Of a stretch of DNA of 58,650 bases, positions 25,639-34,023 are shown one piece after another. The notes under the pieces are model-generated. The model saw nothing but the letters and a program-made list of their open reading frames with translations, made no database searches and was not told where the DNA came from. Numbering within the stretch: the first letter of the stretch is position 1; each line of letters opens with the position of its first letter. The DNA lies in contig JAQCBH010000013.1 in NCBI GenBank assembly GCA_027621365.1, positions 1 to 58,650 of the forward strand. Reading direction: 5' to 3'. The DNA comes from Bacteroidota bacterium. Its GTDB lineage: Bacteria; Bacteroidota; Bacteroidia; NS11-12g; UBA955. The translations under genes were made by a program, and so were the position numbers.

Positions 25639-26409
25639 TTATGGTTCAGAAAGCTCGCGATTGAACTCAATTTCAGTCAAATTCGTGCATTTAACTGATT
25701 GATAATAAACAGATGATTCTCCAACACCCGAACCCATTTTAACCGGAAAACGTCCCTGTTGAAAGTCTAAAGTAACATCGAAAACTGCAGTATTATCCCA
25801 ATTGGCATATCGTTCATTCCCTCCATCATCTGATTGCAATGATTCAATAGTAATGGGCAAACAGTCTTGCAACAAAAGATCACCTACACGATCTAAACCA
25901 CTCAAGTTGTCGCATCCTTCTATACCATAAGAATTGTCTAACGCACCAAGTGAAATGAGCATTTTTCCATCTGAATCAAACTCTACCCCACGTACATAAA
26001 ATTGCAATTGGACCTGCTTAATTTCCCAGTTGATAAATGACTGAAAAATCAAAATGCTATCAATTTCTTTTTGAAGGGCTTTATTAACATATTGAGCTTT
26101 TCGCAGTTCTCTAATAAAGGAATCGCGTAAAAGAATAGTTGCTTCAGTTCTGCTTTGAAAATCTGAAACCAAAGAATCATTTTGAGATAATAGACCAGAA
26201 ATTCGTTTATTACAATCAGCCAAATCTCCTTTTAAATATTCGTTGAATTTTGATAGGCTATCACCTTTGACTTTACTCTGTTCTAGTTCGAGCGATATTC
26301 TCGTTGAGTCAAGTGTCAATCTTTCAACAACCTCCTTTAAATCGCTTTTTGACTGAGCTAATAAATTGCCAGAATAGAAAATAAGTAGTAAGTAAATAAA
26401 TCGATACAT
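25639..26409 (-). CDS. exported coiled-coil protein, 256 aa
   Basis: Signal peptide MYRFIYLLLIFYSGNLLAQ, then about 110 residues of heptad-like helix (DLKEVVERLTLDSTRISLEL; SVLSKFNEYLKGDL; ELRKAQYVNKALQKEIDSIL) that should form a coiled coil. The C-terminal half is a beta-type domain (VQLQFYVRGVEFDSDGKMLI; AVFDVTLDFQQGRFPVKM) with several cysteines. No family recognised. The gene is AT-rich and sits 110 bases from the IS remnant, in a patch that looks recently disturbed. Periplasmic or surface location is likely. Confidence 0.6.
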   Translation of the reverse strand: MYRFIYLLLIFYSGNLLAQSKSDLKEVVERLTLDSTRISLELEQSKVKGDSLSKFNEYLKGDLADCNKRISGLLSQNDSLVSDFQSRTEATILLRDSFIRELRKAQYVNKALQKEIDSILIFQSFINWEIKQVQLQFYVRGVEFDSDGKMLISLGALDNSYGIEGCDNLSGLDRVGDLLLQDCLPITIESLQSDDGGNERYANWDNTAVFDVTLDFQQGRFPVKMGSGVGESSVYYQSVKCTNLTEIEFNRELSEP

Positions 26410-26456
26410 TTATATTTTAGCAGGCAATAATCATCCTGTATTTTAACTCTATTCAA

Positions 26457-26987
26457 TATAATACTCCCCAGTTATTGGACCAAAAGGTTAGTGATGCTAA
26501 GTTAATATTTTGTGCTGTATTAGGCAGCATTTTGGTTTAAAGATTTGTAGTAAGCCTCATTGGGTTTCATCCCAATGCCTTGGTGTTTTTTCTGGTGATA
26601 ATACTCGATATAGGTCTGAACTCCTTCGTATAGTTCAAGACCTGTATCGCAAGGGTTGAGGTAGATGTGATTGTACTTGATGGTTTTCCAGAAGCGTTCA
26701 ATCCAAATATTGTCTGTTGCACGTCCTTTTCCATCTATCGATATTTTAATTCCTTTTCCCTCCAAGTAGTTCGTCCAACTTGGGCTGGTATACTGAGATC
26801 CTTGGTCTGAATTGATGATTTCTGGCACTCCGTTTTCTGCGATGCCGGCCTCAAGCACATCCATGCACCACTGTTTACTCATAGAGTTACTGATGCCCCA
26901 GCCCATGATTTTTCTGCTGTAAACATCAATGTAGGCAGTCATGTACATAAAGCCTCTCGCCATAGGGATATACGTAATATCCGTGCT
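26457..26987 (-). mobile_element. IS3-family (IS150-like) remnant, 5' half deleted
   Basis: Contains the C-terminal half of a transposase (26520-26987) and, beyond its stop, an end candidate with CTCCCCAGTTATTGGACC (about 26464-26481), the CCCCnnnnnTTGGAC pattern typical of IS3-group terminal repeats. The N-terminal HTH part of OrfB, all of OrfA and the other inverted repeat are missing; normal IS3 protein similarity stops just before the STDITYIP segment at 26985-26987. The exact outer end and any target duplication cannot be fixed by eye. Confidence 0.65.
26520..26987 (-). pseudogene. truncated IS3-family transposase OrfB (rve domain)
   Basis: The integrase core remains: STDITYIPMARGFMYMTA holds the first Asp (codon 26981-26979), IINSDQGSQYTS the second, and NIWIERFWKTIKYNHIYL the Glu, with exactly 35 residues between the second Asp and the Glu (DD35E). 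It ends YYKSLNQNAA, the normal C-terminus. The frame stays open upstream only as unrelated sequence (stop TAG near 27018); the HTH region and OrfA, with its frameshift site, are absent. Catalytic residues survive but the protein cannot be full length, so the element is dead unless complemented. Confidence 0.85.
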
Positions 26988-27047
26988 TATACAAAGATAT
27001 CCATTACAATAAGATTTCTAATCAATTGAAAGCTGAATAAATTCAAA

Positions 27048-28415
27048 TCAATCATCGAACATCTTGTGTAAAGGCTGAAAGTGTTGGTTGTACACGCTCA
27101 ACAAGGCCCGGTTCAAGGCTAGACAATCTTCCAGCGTGTTGCTCAAATGGGGCGTGATGCGAACTCCTTTGACTACAGCATGATCGATGGCTACGGTAAA
27201 GATTCCCAAATCCTTTAATTCAGCTGCCAACTCAGATGGACTCATGCTGTTGATGGAGATGTTGATCAAAGCCCCTCCCTGCTCTGGATTTTGCCATGGG
27301 CAGTTGATATTTAAATGCGGCAATGAGGTCAGATCGAACAACAAGGCGTGTTGGTTCTTGTCGAAGTTCTCGCCCAAGACATCGACATTGCCCACAATGC
27401 AACGCTTCAAATACACCAAGCGGTCTTTTTTGGCTTGAGAGCCCAAGGCTTCGTGAAAGGCGATGGCGCTGCTCAAACTCATAAGGCTATTTATGGGCCG
27501 AGTTCCCTGGTGTTCAAATCGGCGAATGTTGGTTTCGGGTTGCTGCACATCACCCATCAGGGGCCAAAGCAGAGGAATGGCGGCAGGTTTGAGGTGCAAA
27601 AAGCCCACTCCCAAAGGATTGCAAAGCCATTTGTGTAGGCTGCCGCAAACGGCATCGCAGTGCGGCATTTCTTGCAAGGTTTGGGTGTGGTGGGCGATGC
27701 TGTGGGCGGCATCCAAGACTGTAAAAATGTCAGAATTCCTCTCTTTGGCCATTTTTGCTATCGATTCTCCGTCAATCAATTGTCCGCTTAAATTAATCAA
27801 ATGCGTCAAGTGCAGCATCTTGGTTTTTGGCGTCATCAAATCCAAGTAAGCTGAGGCGGTTTGTTGGGCGTTTTTGGGATGCATTGGCACCTGGGCATAG
27901 TGCAAAATCACCCCGTGACGGCGAGATACCTGTTCAAAAGCCTCCACCATACTGCCGTAATCTTGATCGCCCAAAATCACCTCGTCTCCGGCCTTCCAGG
28001 GGTAACCCATGATGACGATGTTTAAGGCTTCGGTGGTGTTGCGGGTAAAGGCCAGCTGCTCGGGGTCTATGCCTTGAAAAGAAGCAAAGGCTCGTCGCGC
28101 TTTTTCGATTTCCTCTTGCTGCTCCCCTCTCATAAACAGAGAGGTCTCCTGGTTGATGCGAATTTGGGCTTCGATGTGGGCTTGTAATACTCCCTTTGGC
28201 GCGTGAGAGAAATATCCGTTTTCCAAATTCACGGCAATCCCGTCGGGTCGTGCAAACTCAGAGGCCACTAGCTTCCAAAAGGCTTCGTTGGTTGGGGATT
28301 TATTGGGTTCTTCAAATTTGAGGGGGCTTGGAGGAAGGGCTTGGAGGGCCGAGGCCGACAGGCCGAGACCCGCAACTCCCAGACCCACATTGCGCAGAAA
28401 TGCCTTGCGTTTCAT
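27048..28415 (-). CDS. Tat-exported class V aminotransferase (isopenicillin N epimerase-like)
   Basis: A 455-residue PLP enzyme. Starting at the ATG 28415 the N-terminus MKRKAFLRNVGLGVAGLGLS is a Tat-type signal (RKAFLRN, then hydrophobic), so the enzyme would be exported folded. The class V fold is clear: FTRNTTEALNIVIMGYPW, DAAHSIAHH, and the PLP-binding CGSLHKWLCNPLGVGF (Lys in HKW). It resembles isopenicillin N epimerase and related racemase-type proteins; many Bacteroidetes have such exported members with unknown substrates. Complete length. The minus-strand IS remnant lies 60 bases downstream. Confidence 0.9.
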   Translation of the reverse strand: MKRKAFLRNVGLGVAGLGLSASALQALPPSPLKFEEPNKSPTNEAFWKLVASEFARPDGIAVNLENGYFSHAPKGVLQAHIEAQIRINQETSLFMRGEQQEEIEKARRAFASFQGIDPEQLAFTRNTTEALNIVIMGYPWKAGDEVILGDQDYGSMVEAFEQVSRRHGVILHYAQVPMHPKNAQQTASAYLDLMTPKTKMLHLTHLINLSGQLIDGESIAKMAKERNSDIFTVLDAAHSIAHHTQTLQEMPHCDAVCGSLHKWLCNPLGVGFLHLKPAAIPLLWPLMGDVQQPETNIRRFEHQGTRPINSLMSLSSAIAFHEALGSQAKKDRLVYLKRCIVGNVDVLGENFDKNQHALLFDLTSLPHLNINCPWQNPEQGGALINISINSMSPSELAAELKDLGIFTVAIDHAVVKGVRITPHLSNTLEDCLALNRALLSVYNQHFQPLHKMFDD

Positions 28416-28545
28416 CAACAGCAAGTTAGTAAAAAGAAGTCCCGGTTAGCCAATCACCAAAACAGATCTCTCAGTGACTCGTCGTTCAGTATTTGCATGG
28501 AAATTGAATCCGTGTCTATGAAAATATTGCCCGACCCGTCCCTAG

Positions 28546-28567
28546 TATGTCACGAAAGTATGACATA
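28546..28567. promoter_or_regulatory. inverted repeat upstream of the aminotransferase gene
   Basis: TATGTCA (28546-28552) and TGACATA (28561-28567) form a seven-base inverted repeat with an eight-base spacer, about 130 bases upstream of the ATG at 28415. Its size fits a dimeric regulator site, but the distance is long and a repeat of this length can arise by chance, so this is only a candidate. Confidence 0.25.
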
Positions 28568-28610
28568 ATACTCCTGGCTGAAAATGGGTCTATTATCGAC
28601 CATCAATGGG

Positions 28611-29208
28611 TTACTGGTCACATCGAATGGGCTTGTTGTATAACTCTGCCACGGGATAACAGAGTAAAGTATAAAAAACAGCCTTAAGACCTGCTTTTTT
28701 CAACCCCTTATTCACCCAAGTGTTACAAGTATTGAAAGCAGAATAATTCCCAATGGCATGAAAATATAAATGATTAAACTTCTTGTCAGTAAATGAACCG
28801 TGAACGTATTTTTCAATGATCGCTAACTGATCATTGGAACATCGCACTTTCAACCAAGACTTTCTTAATTGAGCAAATTCAACCACTCGCATCAGAGATG
28901 ATGGCTCTGAAAACAACGATTGATAAGCCGTGCGAATGGTCACATCTTCAATTTCATGAACCTTCGCAAAAAACTTGCGAGCCCCAACCATAGGCTCGAA
29001 AAACAGAATCTTCTTTCAAGACTATATCCAAATGAAGACCATTGTCTCTCAAATAAAATGCGGCTTCTTCTGAATGGCTGTAGTCGTTTACTTCGATGAG
29101 CTGAAACGACCAAATGACCAAAATCAACAGACTCAACATTCCAAAAAACCACTTAAGCCGTAATTTGATGGCTTTCCACCCCTTGATTAGTTGACTATTT
29201 GCTCCCAT
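28611..29208 (-). pseudogene. DUF2459 membrane-anchored protein gene with a frameshift
   Basis: Two overlapping frames together make one DUF2459 (TIGR02117-like) protein of about 198 residues. The first (29208-28954) gives a membrane anchor (WFFGMLSLLILVIWSF) and NGLHLDIVLKEDSVFRAYGW, then runs to a stop. The second (28991-28611) gives KVHEIEDVTIRTAYQSLFSE, the HGSFTDKKFNHLYFHAIGNY region and the NTCNTWVNKGLKKAG motif. They join at a six-T run (28968-28973 as A6 on +): five Ts would keep one frame. So one base has been gained, or the sequence is in error. The function of DUF2459 is unknown. Confidence 0.8.
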
Positions 29209-29303
29209 GGCCCATTTGATTTGCCCAATTTGCCTAAGGCATATTACAAGTAAGCAAATTAATCATTTAACAACCTTAAATAGCTTTTTTTTACCTTCGT
29301 TTC

Positions 29304-30176
29304 ATGGGTCACAGCCATTCGCATAGCCACGCCGGAACCGGGAACATCAAGGTTGCTTTTTTTCTGAATTTGGGCTTCACCCTCATTGAAATTGTAGGAG
29401 GTTTTTTTACCAATTCTGTGGCCATTCTGTCAGATGCCCTCCACGACATGGGTGATACACTGTCGCTGGGCATGAGCTGGTATTTTCAGCGACTCGCGGG
29501 TCGAGACCACGACCATAAATATTCCTATGGATACCACCGATTTTCGGTTCTGGGGGCCCTCATCAATGGGTTCGTCTTGTTGGCAGGTAGCGTCTTTATT
29601 GTAGCCGAAAGTATACCTCGATTCATCCATCCGGAAGCCACCAACAAAGAAGGCATGATAGGCCTAGCTATACTCGGCATTGTGGTTAATGGAATCGCCG
29701 CTCTTCGTTTGCGCAAGGGCAGCTCCTTGAACGAACAAGTAGTGAGTTTGCATTTGCTGGAAGATGTACTGGGTTGGGTGGGCATTCTCATCGGCTCCAT
29801 CCTGATGAAGTTTTACGACTGGCCTTGGCTGGACCCCTTGATGTCACTAGGGCTTGCGGTTTTCATCTTGAGCAACGTATACAAGAACTTGAAACAGGTC
29901 TTCCAAGTCATTTTGCAAGGCACCCCCAAAGACGTAGACATGGTCGAATTGGAGATGTATTTGAAAAGCTTGCCCGGTGTGCAAGGATTTCACGACTTGC
30001 ATGTTTGGTCGATGGATGGGGAGTTCAACATCCTTTCTGTGCACCTGGTTCGGCCTTCAGGCGACGATGCCGCTTTCAAACAGTCGATTCGTGCGGGGTT
30101 GTCAGATCTGCATGTACACCACGCCACTTTGGAGCTTGAGGCTCCTGGCGAAAACTGCGAATTTTACTCGGCATAA
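29304..30176 (+). CDS. cation diffusion facilitator (zinc/cobalt/cadmium efflux)
   Basis: A 290-residue CDF transporter. The N-terminus MGHSHSHSHAG is a histidine-rich metal-binding tail. About six membrane segments follow; helix 2 has SDALHDMGD (His/Asp of the metal site A) and helix 5 keeps the LHLLEDVLGWVG motif. The C-terminal cytoplasmic domain ends with LHVHHATLELEAPGENCEF, the ferredoxin-like metal-sensing domain with HH. CzcD-like: exports zinc, cadmium or cobalt with proton antiport. A box TACCTTCG (29292-29299) ends four bases before the ATG. The tRNA gene follows 45 bases downstream. Confidence 0.93.
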   Translation: MGHSHSHSHAGTGNIKVAFFLNLGFTLIEIVGGFFTNSVAILSDALHDMGDTLSLGMSWYFQRLAGRDHDHKYSYGYHRFSVLGALINGFVLLAGSVFIVAESIPRFIHPEATNKEGMIGLAILGIVVNGIAALRLRKGSSLNEQVVSLHLLEDVLGWVGILIGSILMKFYDWPWLDPLMSLGLAVFILSNVYKNLKQVFQVILQGTPKDVDMVELEMYLKSLPGVQGFHDLHVWSMDGEFNILSVHLVRPSGDDAAFKQSIRAGLSDLHVHHATLELEAPGENCEFYSA

Positions 30177-30181
30177 TACGC

Positions 30182-30211
30182 TTGGTGGATTTCGAAATTG
30201 CTTTATATTTG
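30182..30211 (+). promoter_or_regulatory. Bacteroidetes-type promoter of the tRNA gene
   Basis: TATATTTG at 30204-30211 is a perfect -7 box (TAnnTTTG), with TTG at 30182-30184 at the right distance for the -33 element. It sits ten bases before the tRNA 5' end, where a stable RNA promoter should be. Confidence 0.6.
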
Positions 30212-30219
30212 CAGCCCAC

Positions 30220-30298
<79 letters not shown>

Positions 30299-30302
30299 AG
30301 AC

Positions 30303-30328
30303 AAAGCCACTCGAAAGGGTGGCTTTTT
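30303..30328 (+). terminator. rho-independent terminator behind tRNA-Ala
   Basis: AAAGCCACTC (30303-30312) and GGGTGGCTTT (30317-30326) form a ten-pair stem with a GAAA tetraloop, followed directly by more Ts. It lies four bases after the tRNA CCA, so it ends the tRNA transcript, 13 bases before the start of the next gene. Confidence 0.8.
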
Positions 30329-30341
30329 GTATATTCACACC

Positions 30342-31124
30342 ATGAGATTGTTAAAAATAATAGGCTACTTGGCTCTTTTGACCCCTATTCAATTGTGGGG
30401 TCAACTGTTGAAAGTTGTCATTGTCAATGGGCATGACGGCACCATCAATTCTTCAGCTGCACAAGAGATAACGGCCATTTGCCAAAATCAAGGTTACAGA
30501 GTGACCTATTTATCTGGCAACAATGCTACTTGGGACATTGTAAGACCGGCCATTCAAAATGCCAACATATTGATTTATTCGGGTCATGGATCAAATAAGG
30601 GTTATGACGGAACTGGCGGGCTGTGTCTCAATGGTAACGGCGGGGAGATCATTTCTTCCTACACTTTAGAAGAAGAGGTTCAATTGGCTCCAAATGCATT
30701 GGTTATTTTCAAATCGGTTTGTGGGGGTGCAGGATCATCAGCCAGTGATAATGGTGATATTGGAATCACAGAAGCGGTAAAACGAGTTTCCGCTTACAGT
30801 CGCCCTTTTTTCAACATTAACGCAACTGCATATTATGCTGATAATTACGAAGGCAGTACTGCAAAATTTTTAAAAAAAATGTTTGCAGGTCAAACACTTC
30901 AAACAGCATTTATTGAAAACTCTTCTTTCTGGAATGATGTAGAGTATGATGCAACATTGTCATACAACAATACCATGAGGGTAGGTGTTGCCAGCGAGTA
31001 TAGTCCGGGTAGCCATACAAGAACAACCACAACCAATGGATATTCTGTTACGCAAACCATAGAAAATTTCAAAACTTATGACGTGGCTTACGCCGGAGAC
31101 CCAAATTTTACTCTAACGCCCTGA
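30342..31124 (+). CDS. secreted caspase-like (C14/C25-fold) protein
   Basis: A 260-residue exported protein starting at the ATG 30342; upstream the frame runs through the tRNA and is not coding. Signal peptide MRLLKIIGYLALLTPIQLWG. It shows a caspase-fold dyad: strand ILIYSGHG with His82, then strand VIFKSVCGGAG with Cys127, at normal spacing. The rest is a short domain with the Tyr/Asn-rich RPFFNINATAYYADNYEG. No prodomain or T9SS tail is present, and it ends PNFTLTP. It could be a cysteine peptidase or a non-peptidase relative; specificity is unknown. AT-rich compared with its neighbours, so perhaps acquired. Convergent with the HD gene at once behind it. Confidence 0.7.
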   Translation: MRLLKIIGYLALLTPIQLWGQLLKVVIVNGHDGTINSSAAQEITAICQNQGYRVTYLSGNNATWDIVRPAIQNANILIYSGHGSNKGYDGTGGLCLNGNGGEIISSYTLEEEVQLAPNALVIFKSVCGGAGSSASDNGDIGITEAVKRVSAYSRPFFNINATAYYADNYEGSTAKFLKKMFAGQTLQTAFIENSSFWNDVEYDATLSYNNTMRVGVASEYSPGSHTRTTTTNGYSVTQTIENFKTYDVAYAGDPNFTLTP

Positions 31125-31787
31125 TTATTCAAACCCCTCAGGTCGCTCGCCCATTTCTCGGAAGAACTCGTCCAAAAACTGACGCAAGAAAGCGTCTCGA
31201 TGCTCAGCCTCTTTTCGGCCTGCCACCGTATTCATGCGGTCCTTCAATAACAACAGCTTTTCGTAAAAGTGATTCAAACTCGGGCTGTTGCTCTTCTTGT
31301 ACTCCTCCTTGCTCATGCCCGGATTGGGCTTAAAGTCTGGTTGATAGATGGGGTTGCCCTTGTATCCGCCGAATGAAAAACAACGGGCGATCCCAATAGC
31401 CCCTAACGCATCCAAACGATCTGCATCCTGTACCAGTTCCATTTCCAAACTGCTAAAGCTCGACACCCCGCCACCCTTAAAGCCCATGTGTCGAACGATT
31501 TGAACCACATGCTCGCGGCGTTGAGGACCAAATTCTTGGCTTCTGAGCCATGCATCAGCCATTCGAGGGCCTATATCTTCATTCCCACTGTGAAACTTGG
31601 AATCGGCAATATCGTGCAACAAGGCTGCTAACTCCACGACCTCAGCATCGGCTTCGGGGGTTTTCTCCAAAAGGGACTTGCTGGTTTGCCAAACCCTTCG
31701 AACATGCTCCCAATCATGGCCACCCTCAGCCTTGGACAATTCCTGCTGGGCGTAGTCTCGCGTTTTCAATACCAATGCCGAACTCAT
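31125..31787 (-). CDS. HD-domain phosphohydrolase
   Basis: A 220-residue HD-superfamily hydrolase of the YedJ/YpgQ type. It shows HDWEHVRRVW (first His), ELAALLHDIADSKF (HD) and later LVQDADRLDALGAIG with the fourth metal Asp, so the H...HD...D set is complete. Members of this subgroup hydrolyse nucleotides or other phosphate esters; substrate unknown. Cytoplasmic. Its stop is one base from that of the caspase-like gene. Divergent from dtd with 37 bases between starts. Confidence 0.9.
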   Translation of the reverse strand: MSSALVLKTRDYAQQELSKAEGGHDWEHVRRVWQTSKSLLEKTPEADAEVVELAALLHDIADSKFHSGNEDIGPRMADAWLRSQEFGPQRREHVVQIVRHMGFKGGGVSSFSSLEMELVQDADRLDALGAIGIARCFSFGGYKGNPIYQPDFKPNPGMSKEEYKKSNSPSLNHFYEKLLLLKDRMNTVAGRKEAEHRDAFLRQFLDEFFREMGERPEGFE

Positions 31788-31824
31788 GCACCGAAGTTAG
31801 CGAGATAGTCCGCATTTTTGCCCC

Positions 31825-32274
31825 ATGCGCGCATTGATTCAACGAGTATCAGAAGCCCGAGTAGACATCGCTGGCCAAACCGTGGGTCATATCTCCCGCG
31901 GATACACGGTACTCTTGGGCATCGAGGAGGCTGATGACCACAGCGATGTGCAATGGCTTTCCAAAAAGATTGCCCTCATGCGCCTTTTTTCCGACGAGGA
32001 TGGGAAAATGAACCGCAGCTTGAGCGATGTGGATGGAAGCATTCTGCTCATCAGCCAGTTCACGCTTCACGCCCTGACCGCTAAAGGCAATCGGCCTTCA
32101 TTCATTCGAGCAGCGAGACCAGAACAAGCCATTCCCTTGTACGAGGCCATGATTGATGCCTTGAAACAAGAAGGGATCTCAGTAGAAACAGGTCAATTTG
32201 GCGCCGACATGCACGTACACCTATGCAACGACGGTCCGGTCAGCATCTGGATCGATAGTCGAAACCGGGAATGA
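31825..32274 (+). CDS. dtd: D-aminoacyl-tRNA deacylase
   Basis: The full-length DTD (149 aa). It hydrolyses D-aminoacyl-tRNAs and removes glycine wrongly charged on tRNA-Ala, acting as a chiral proofreading enzyme. Features: MRALIQRVSEARVDI start, LLISQFTLHA (the SQFTL motif), and the C-terminal NDGPVSIWID, where the Gly-cis-Pro dipeptide sits (usually GPVT, here GPVS). The sequence is complete and typical in length. Cytoplasmic. It is convergent with panC with one base between stops. Confidence 0.96.
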   Translation: MRALIQRVSEARVDIAGQTVGHISRGYTVLLGIEEADDHSDVQWLSKKIALMRLFSDEDGKMNRSLSDVDGSILLISQFTLHALTAKGNRPSFIRAARPEQAIPLYEAMIDALKQEGISVETGQFGADMHVHLCNDGPVSIWIDSRNRE

Positions 32275-32275
32275 T

Positions 32276-33097
32276 CTAAAACAGCAGGTTGTCGATCAGG
32301 CGAACGCCTTCCAAGTATCCGGCAAATACCAGCGCTTTCTCTTCTGACTCCTCTGCACGATTTATGGGGTTCATATCAGGCAGAGCCACGGCTTGCAAAT
32401 ATTCCGTTTCAATGCCCAGCAAAGCCAACTGTTCGGTTGAGGCCTCTAAGGCGGGGCCCAATTCCATGGCCTGACTCAAAGACTTTAGCTGCTGATATAT
32501 CGCTGAGGCCGTATCCAAGCCTTGAGGACTAAGCCGTTGATTTCGAGAACTCAGGGCCAAGCCGCTTTGGGCGCGAACCGTAGGAACGGTCACCATTTGA
32601 AGAGCGCTAAATTTTTGTTCAATGAGTTTGCGAACCACCATGCACTGCTGCAAATCCTTTTGACCAAAATACGCTCGAGTGGGTTGAACCAAAGAAAACA
32701 ATCGGGTCAAAACTTGCAGCACTCCTTCGAAATGCCCGGGGCGAAACGATCCTTCCAAGCGGTTGGCCAGTTCACCCAATTCGACACCCGACGCCATGGG
32801 TCTGCTGGGGTAAACCTCTTCAGCACTAGGCACAAACAACACATCGGCTCCAGCATTCACCAGCAAGTTTGAATCTGTTTCCAAACTGCGCGGATACTTG
32901 GCCAGATCTTGGGCATTGTTGAACTGCAAGGGATTTACAAATATGGATACCACTGCAAAGTCACCCGCAGTTTGAGCGGCGCGCAACAATTCCAAATGCC
33001 CTTCGTGCAAGGCTCCCATGGTAGGAACGAATCCTATTTCCCGGTTTGTTTCTAGGCAAAATTGGGCGAGTTCTGAAGCCGATTGGATGACCTTCAT
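32276..33097 (-). CDS. panC: pantothenate synthetase
   Basis: 273 residues; joins pantoate and beta-alanine with ATP to pantothenate, the precursor of coenzyme A. Seen: VPTMGALHEGHLELL (HxGH-type ATP site), the FVNPLQFNNAQDLAKYPR segment, YFGQKDLQQCMVVRK, and SSRNQRLS in the KMSKS-like position. Length is normal. It is read away from the glgA-like operon (110 bases between starts), an arrangement conserved in Bacteroidetes. A hairpin lies in its 5' leader. Confidence 0.96.
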   Translation of the reverse strand: MKVIQSASELAQFCLETNREIGFVPTMGALHEGHLELLRAAQTAGDFAVVSIFVNPLQFNNAQDLAKYPRSLETDSNLLVNAGADVLFVPSAEEVYPSRPMASGVELGELANRLEGSFRPGHFEGVLQVLTRLFSLVQPTRAYFGQKDLQQCMVVRKLIEQKFSALQMVTVPTVRAQSGLALSSRNQRLSPQGLDTASAIYQQLKSLSQAMELGPALEASTEQLALLGIETEYLQAVALPDMNPINRAEESEEKALVFAGYLEGVRLIDNLLF

Positions 33098-33104
33098 ACG
33101 TGCG

Positions 33105-33129
33105 AAAAGCCTTGCAAATAAAGGCTTTT
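33105..33129. promoter_or_regulatory. hairpin in the panC leader / divergent spacer
   Basis: AAAAGCCTT (33105-33113) and AAGGCTTTT (33121-33129) form a perfect nine-pair stem with a seven-base loop. On the + strand it ends in a T-run, on the minus strand it lies seven bases before the panC ATG. It may be a leader element of panC, or a terminator against transcription entering the glgA-like operon from the left. Confidence 0.45.
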
Positions 33130-33142
33130 TAGCCTTTGGTGT

Positions 33143-33174
33143 TTTGAATATCCCGTTTTTTTATTATACTTTTG
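33143..33174 (+). promoter_or_regulatory. Bacteroidetes-type promoter of the glgA-like operon
   Basis: TTTG at 33143-33146 and TACTTTTG at 33167-33174 (TAnnTTTG) are spaced 20 bases apart, matching the -33/-7 consensus of the phylum. The start codon follows at 33209, giving a leader of roughly 28 bases. Confidence 0.75.
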
Positions 33175-33208
33175 TAAACCCATTTCACCCCTCTACGCCA
33201 CAAACTTT

Positions 33209-34012
33209 ATGACCCAGAAAAAACGTGTCCTGTATGTAAGTTCGGAAATGGCTCCTTTCTTGGAGCAATCGCCATACTCTACCATCGCTCGCATGTTGCC
33301 CCAAGCCTTGCAAGAAAAGGACAACGAAATCCGCATCTTGGTGCCCCGTTTTGGCGTCATCAACGAGCGTAGAAATCGATTGCACGAAGTGGTTCGTTTG
33401 TCAGGAATCAATATCAGCATCGATGACAACGACAACCCCTTGATTATCAAGGTGGCTTCTGTTCCCAACACCAAAATGCAAGTGTACTTCTTGGACAACG
33501 AAGATTACTTTCACCGCAAAGCCGTCTACAACAACGACAAGGGTCAATTCTTTGACGACAATGACGAGCGTACCATTTTCTTCTGCAAAGGAGTGATGGA
33601 AACGGTAAAGAAATTGGGATGGGCTCCTGATATCATCCACTGTCAAGGATGGATGACCTCATTGATTCCTTTGTACCTGAAAACCATCTACAAAGACGAG
33701 CCTGTTTTTAAGAATACCAAGGTAGTTTATTCTGTTTACCACGAAGATTGCGATCAGTCTTTGGGCAGTGAATTCTCTCGAAAAGCAGCCTTGAACTCCC
33801 TAGAAGGCGACTGCATGGATTGCTTCAGCAACGCCAGCACCAATGGGGTGCACTCTGGAGCTGTGAAGCATTCAGATGCCATTGTTGCCGGTTGCGAAAA
33901 AGCCATGGAATTGGTCAAGAACGCCTTGGAAGGCAAGCCCTCTATCCACCACAAGGAAGGAGAAGATTTGGCTGAACAATACGAGCAGCTTTACGATCAA
34001 ATTTTGACCTAA
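33209..34012 (+). CDS. glycogen/starch synthase-like GT5 N-terminal-domain protein
   Basis: 267 residues corresponding to the N-terminal Rossmann half of glycogen synthase (GT5): RVLYVSSEMAPFLEQSPYST, EIRILVPRFGVINERRNRLH and APDIIHCQGWMTSLIPLYLK. The C-terminal half with the sugar-nucleotide site is missing, and the K-T-G-G motif near the N-terminus is replaced (EQSPYS). Such short members are conserved in Bacteroidetes next to panC and DUF4270 genes, so this is probably the normal form and not a fragment. Glycosyltransfer is doubtful; a regulatory or binding role is possible. First gene of the operon. Confidence 0.85.
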   Translation: MTQKKRVLYVSSEMAPFLEQSPYSTIARMLPQALQEKDNEIRILVPRFGVINERRNRLHEVVRLSGINISIDDNDNPLIIKVASVPNTKMQVYFLDNEDYFHRKAVYNNDKGQFFDDNDERTIFFCKGVMETVKKLGWAPDIIHCQGWMTSLIPLYLKTIYKDEPVFKNTKVVYSVYHEDCDQSLGSEFSRKAALNSLEGDCMDCFSNASTNGVHSGAVKHSDAIVAGCEKAMELVKNALEGKPSIHHKEGEDLAEQYEQLYDQILT

Positions 34013-34023
34013 GACTCTGTTCT

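Noticed and set aside
29292-29299. TACCTTCG as a CDF promoter
   Set aside because: One mismatch to TAnnTTTG, no clear -33 box and only four bases from the ATG; cannot be called.
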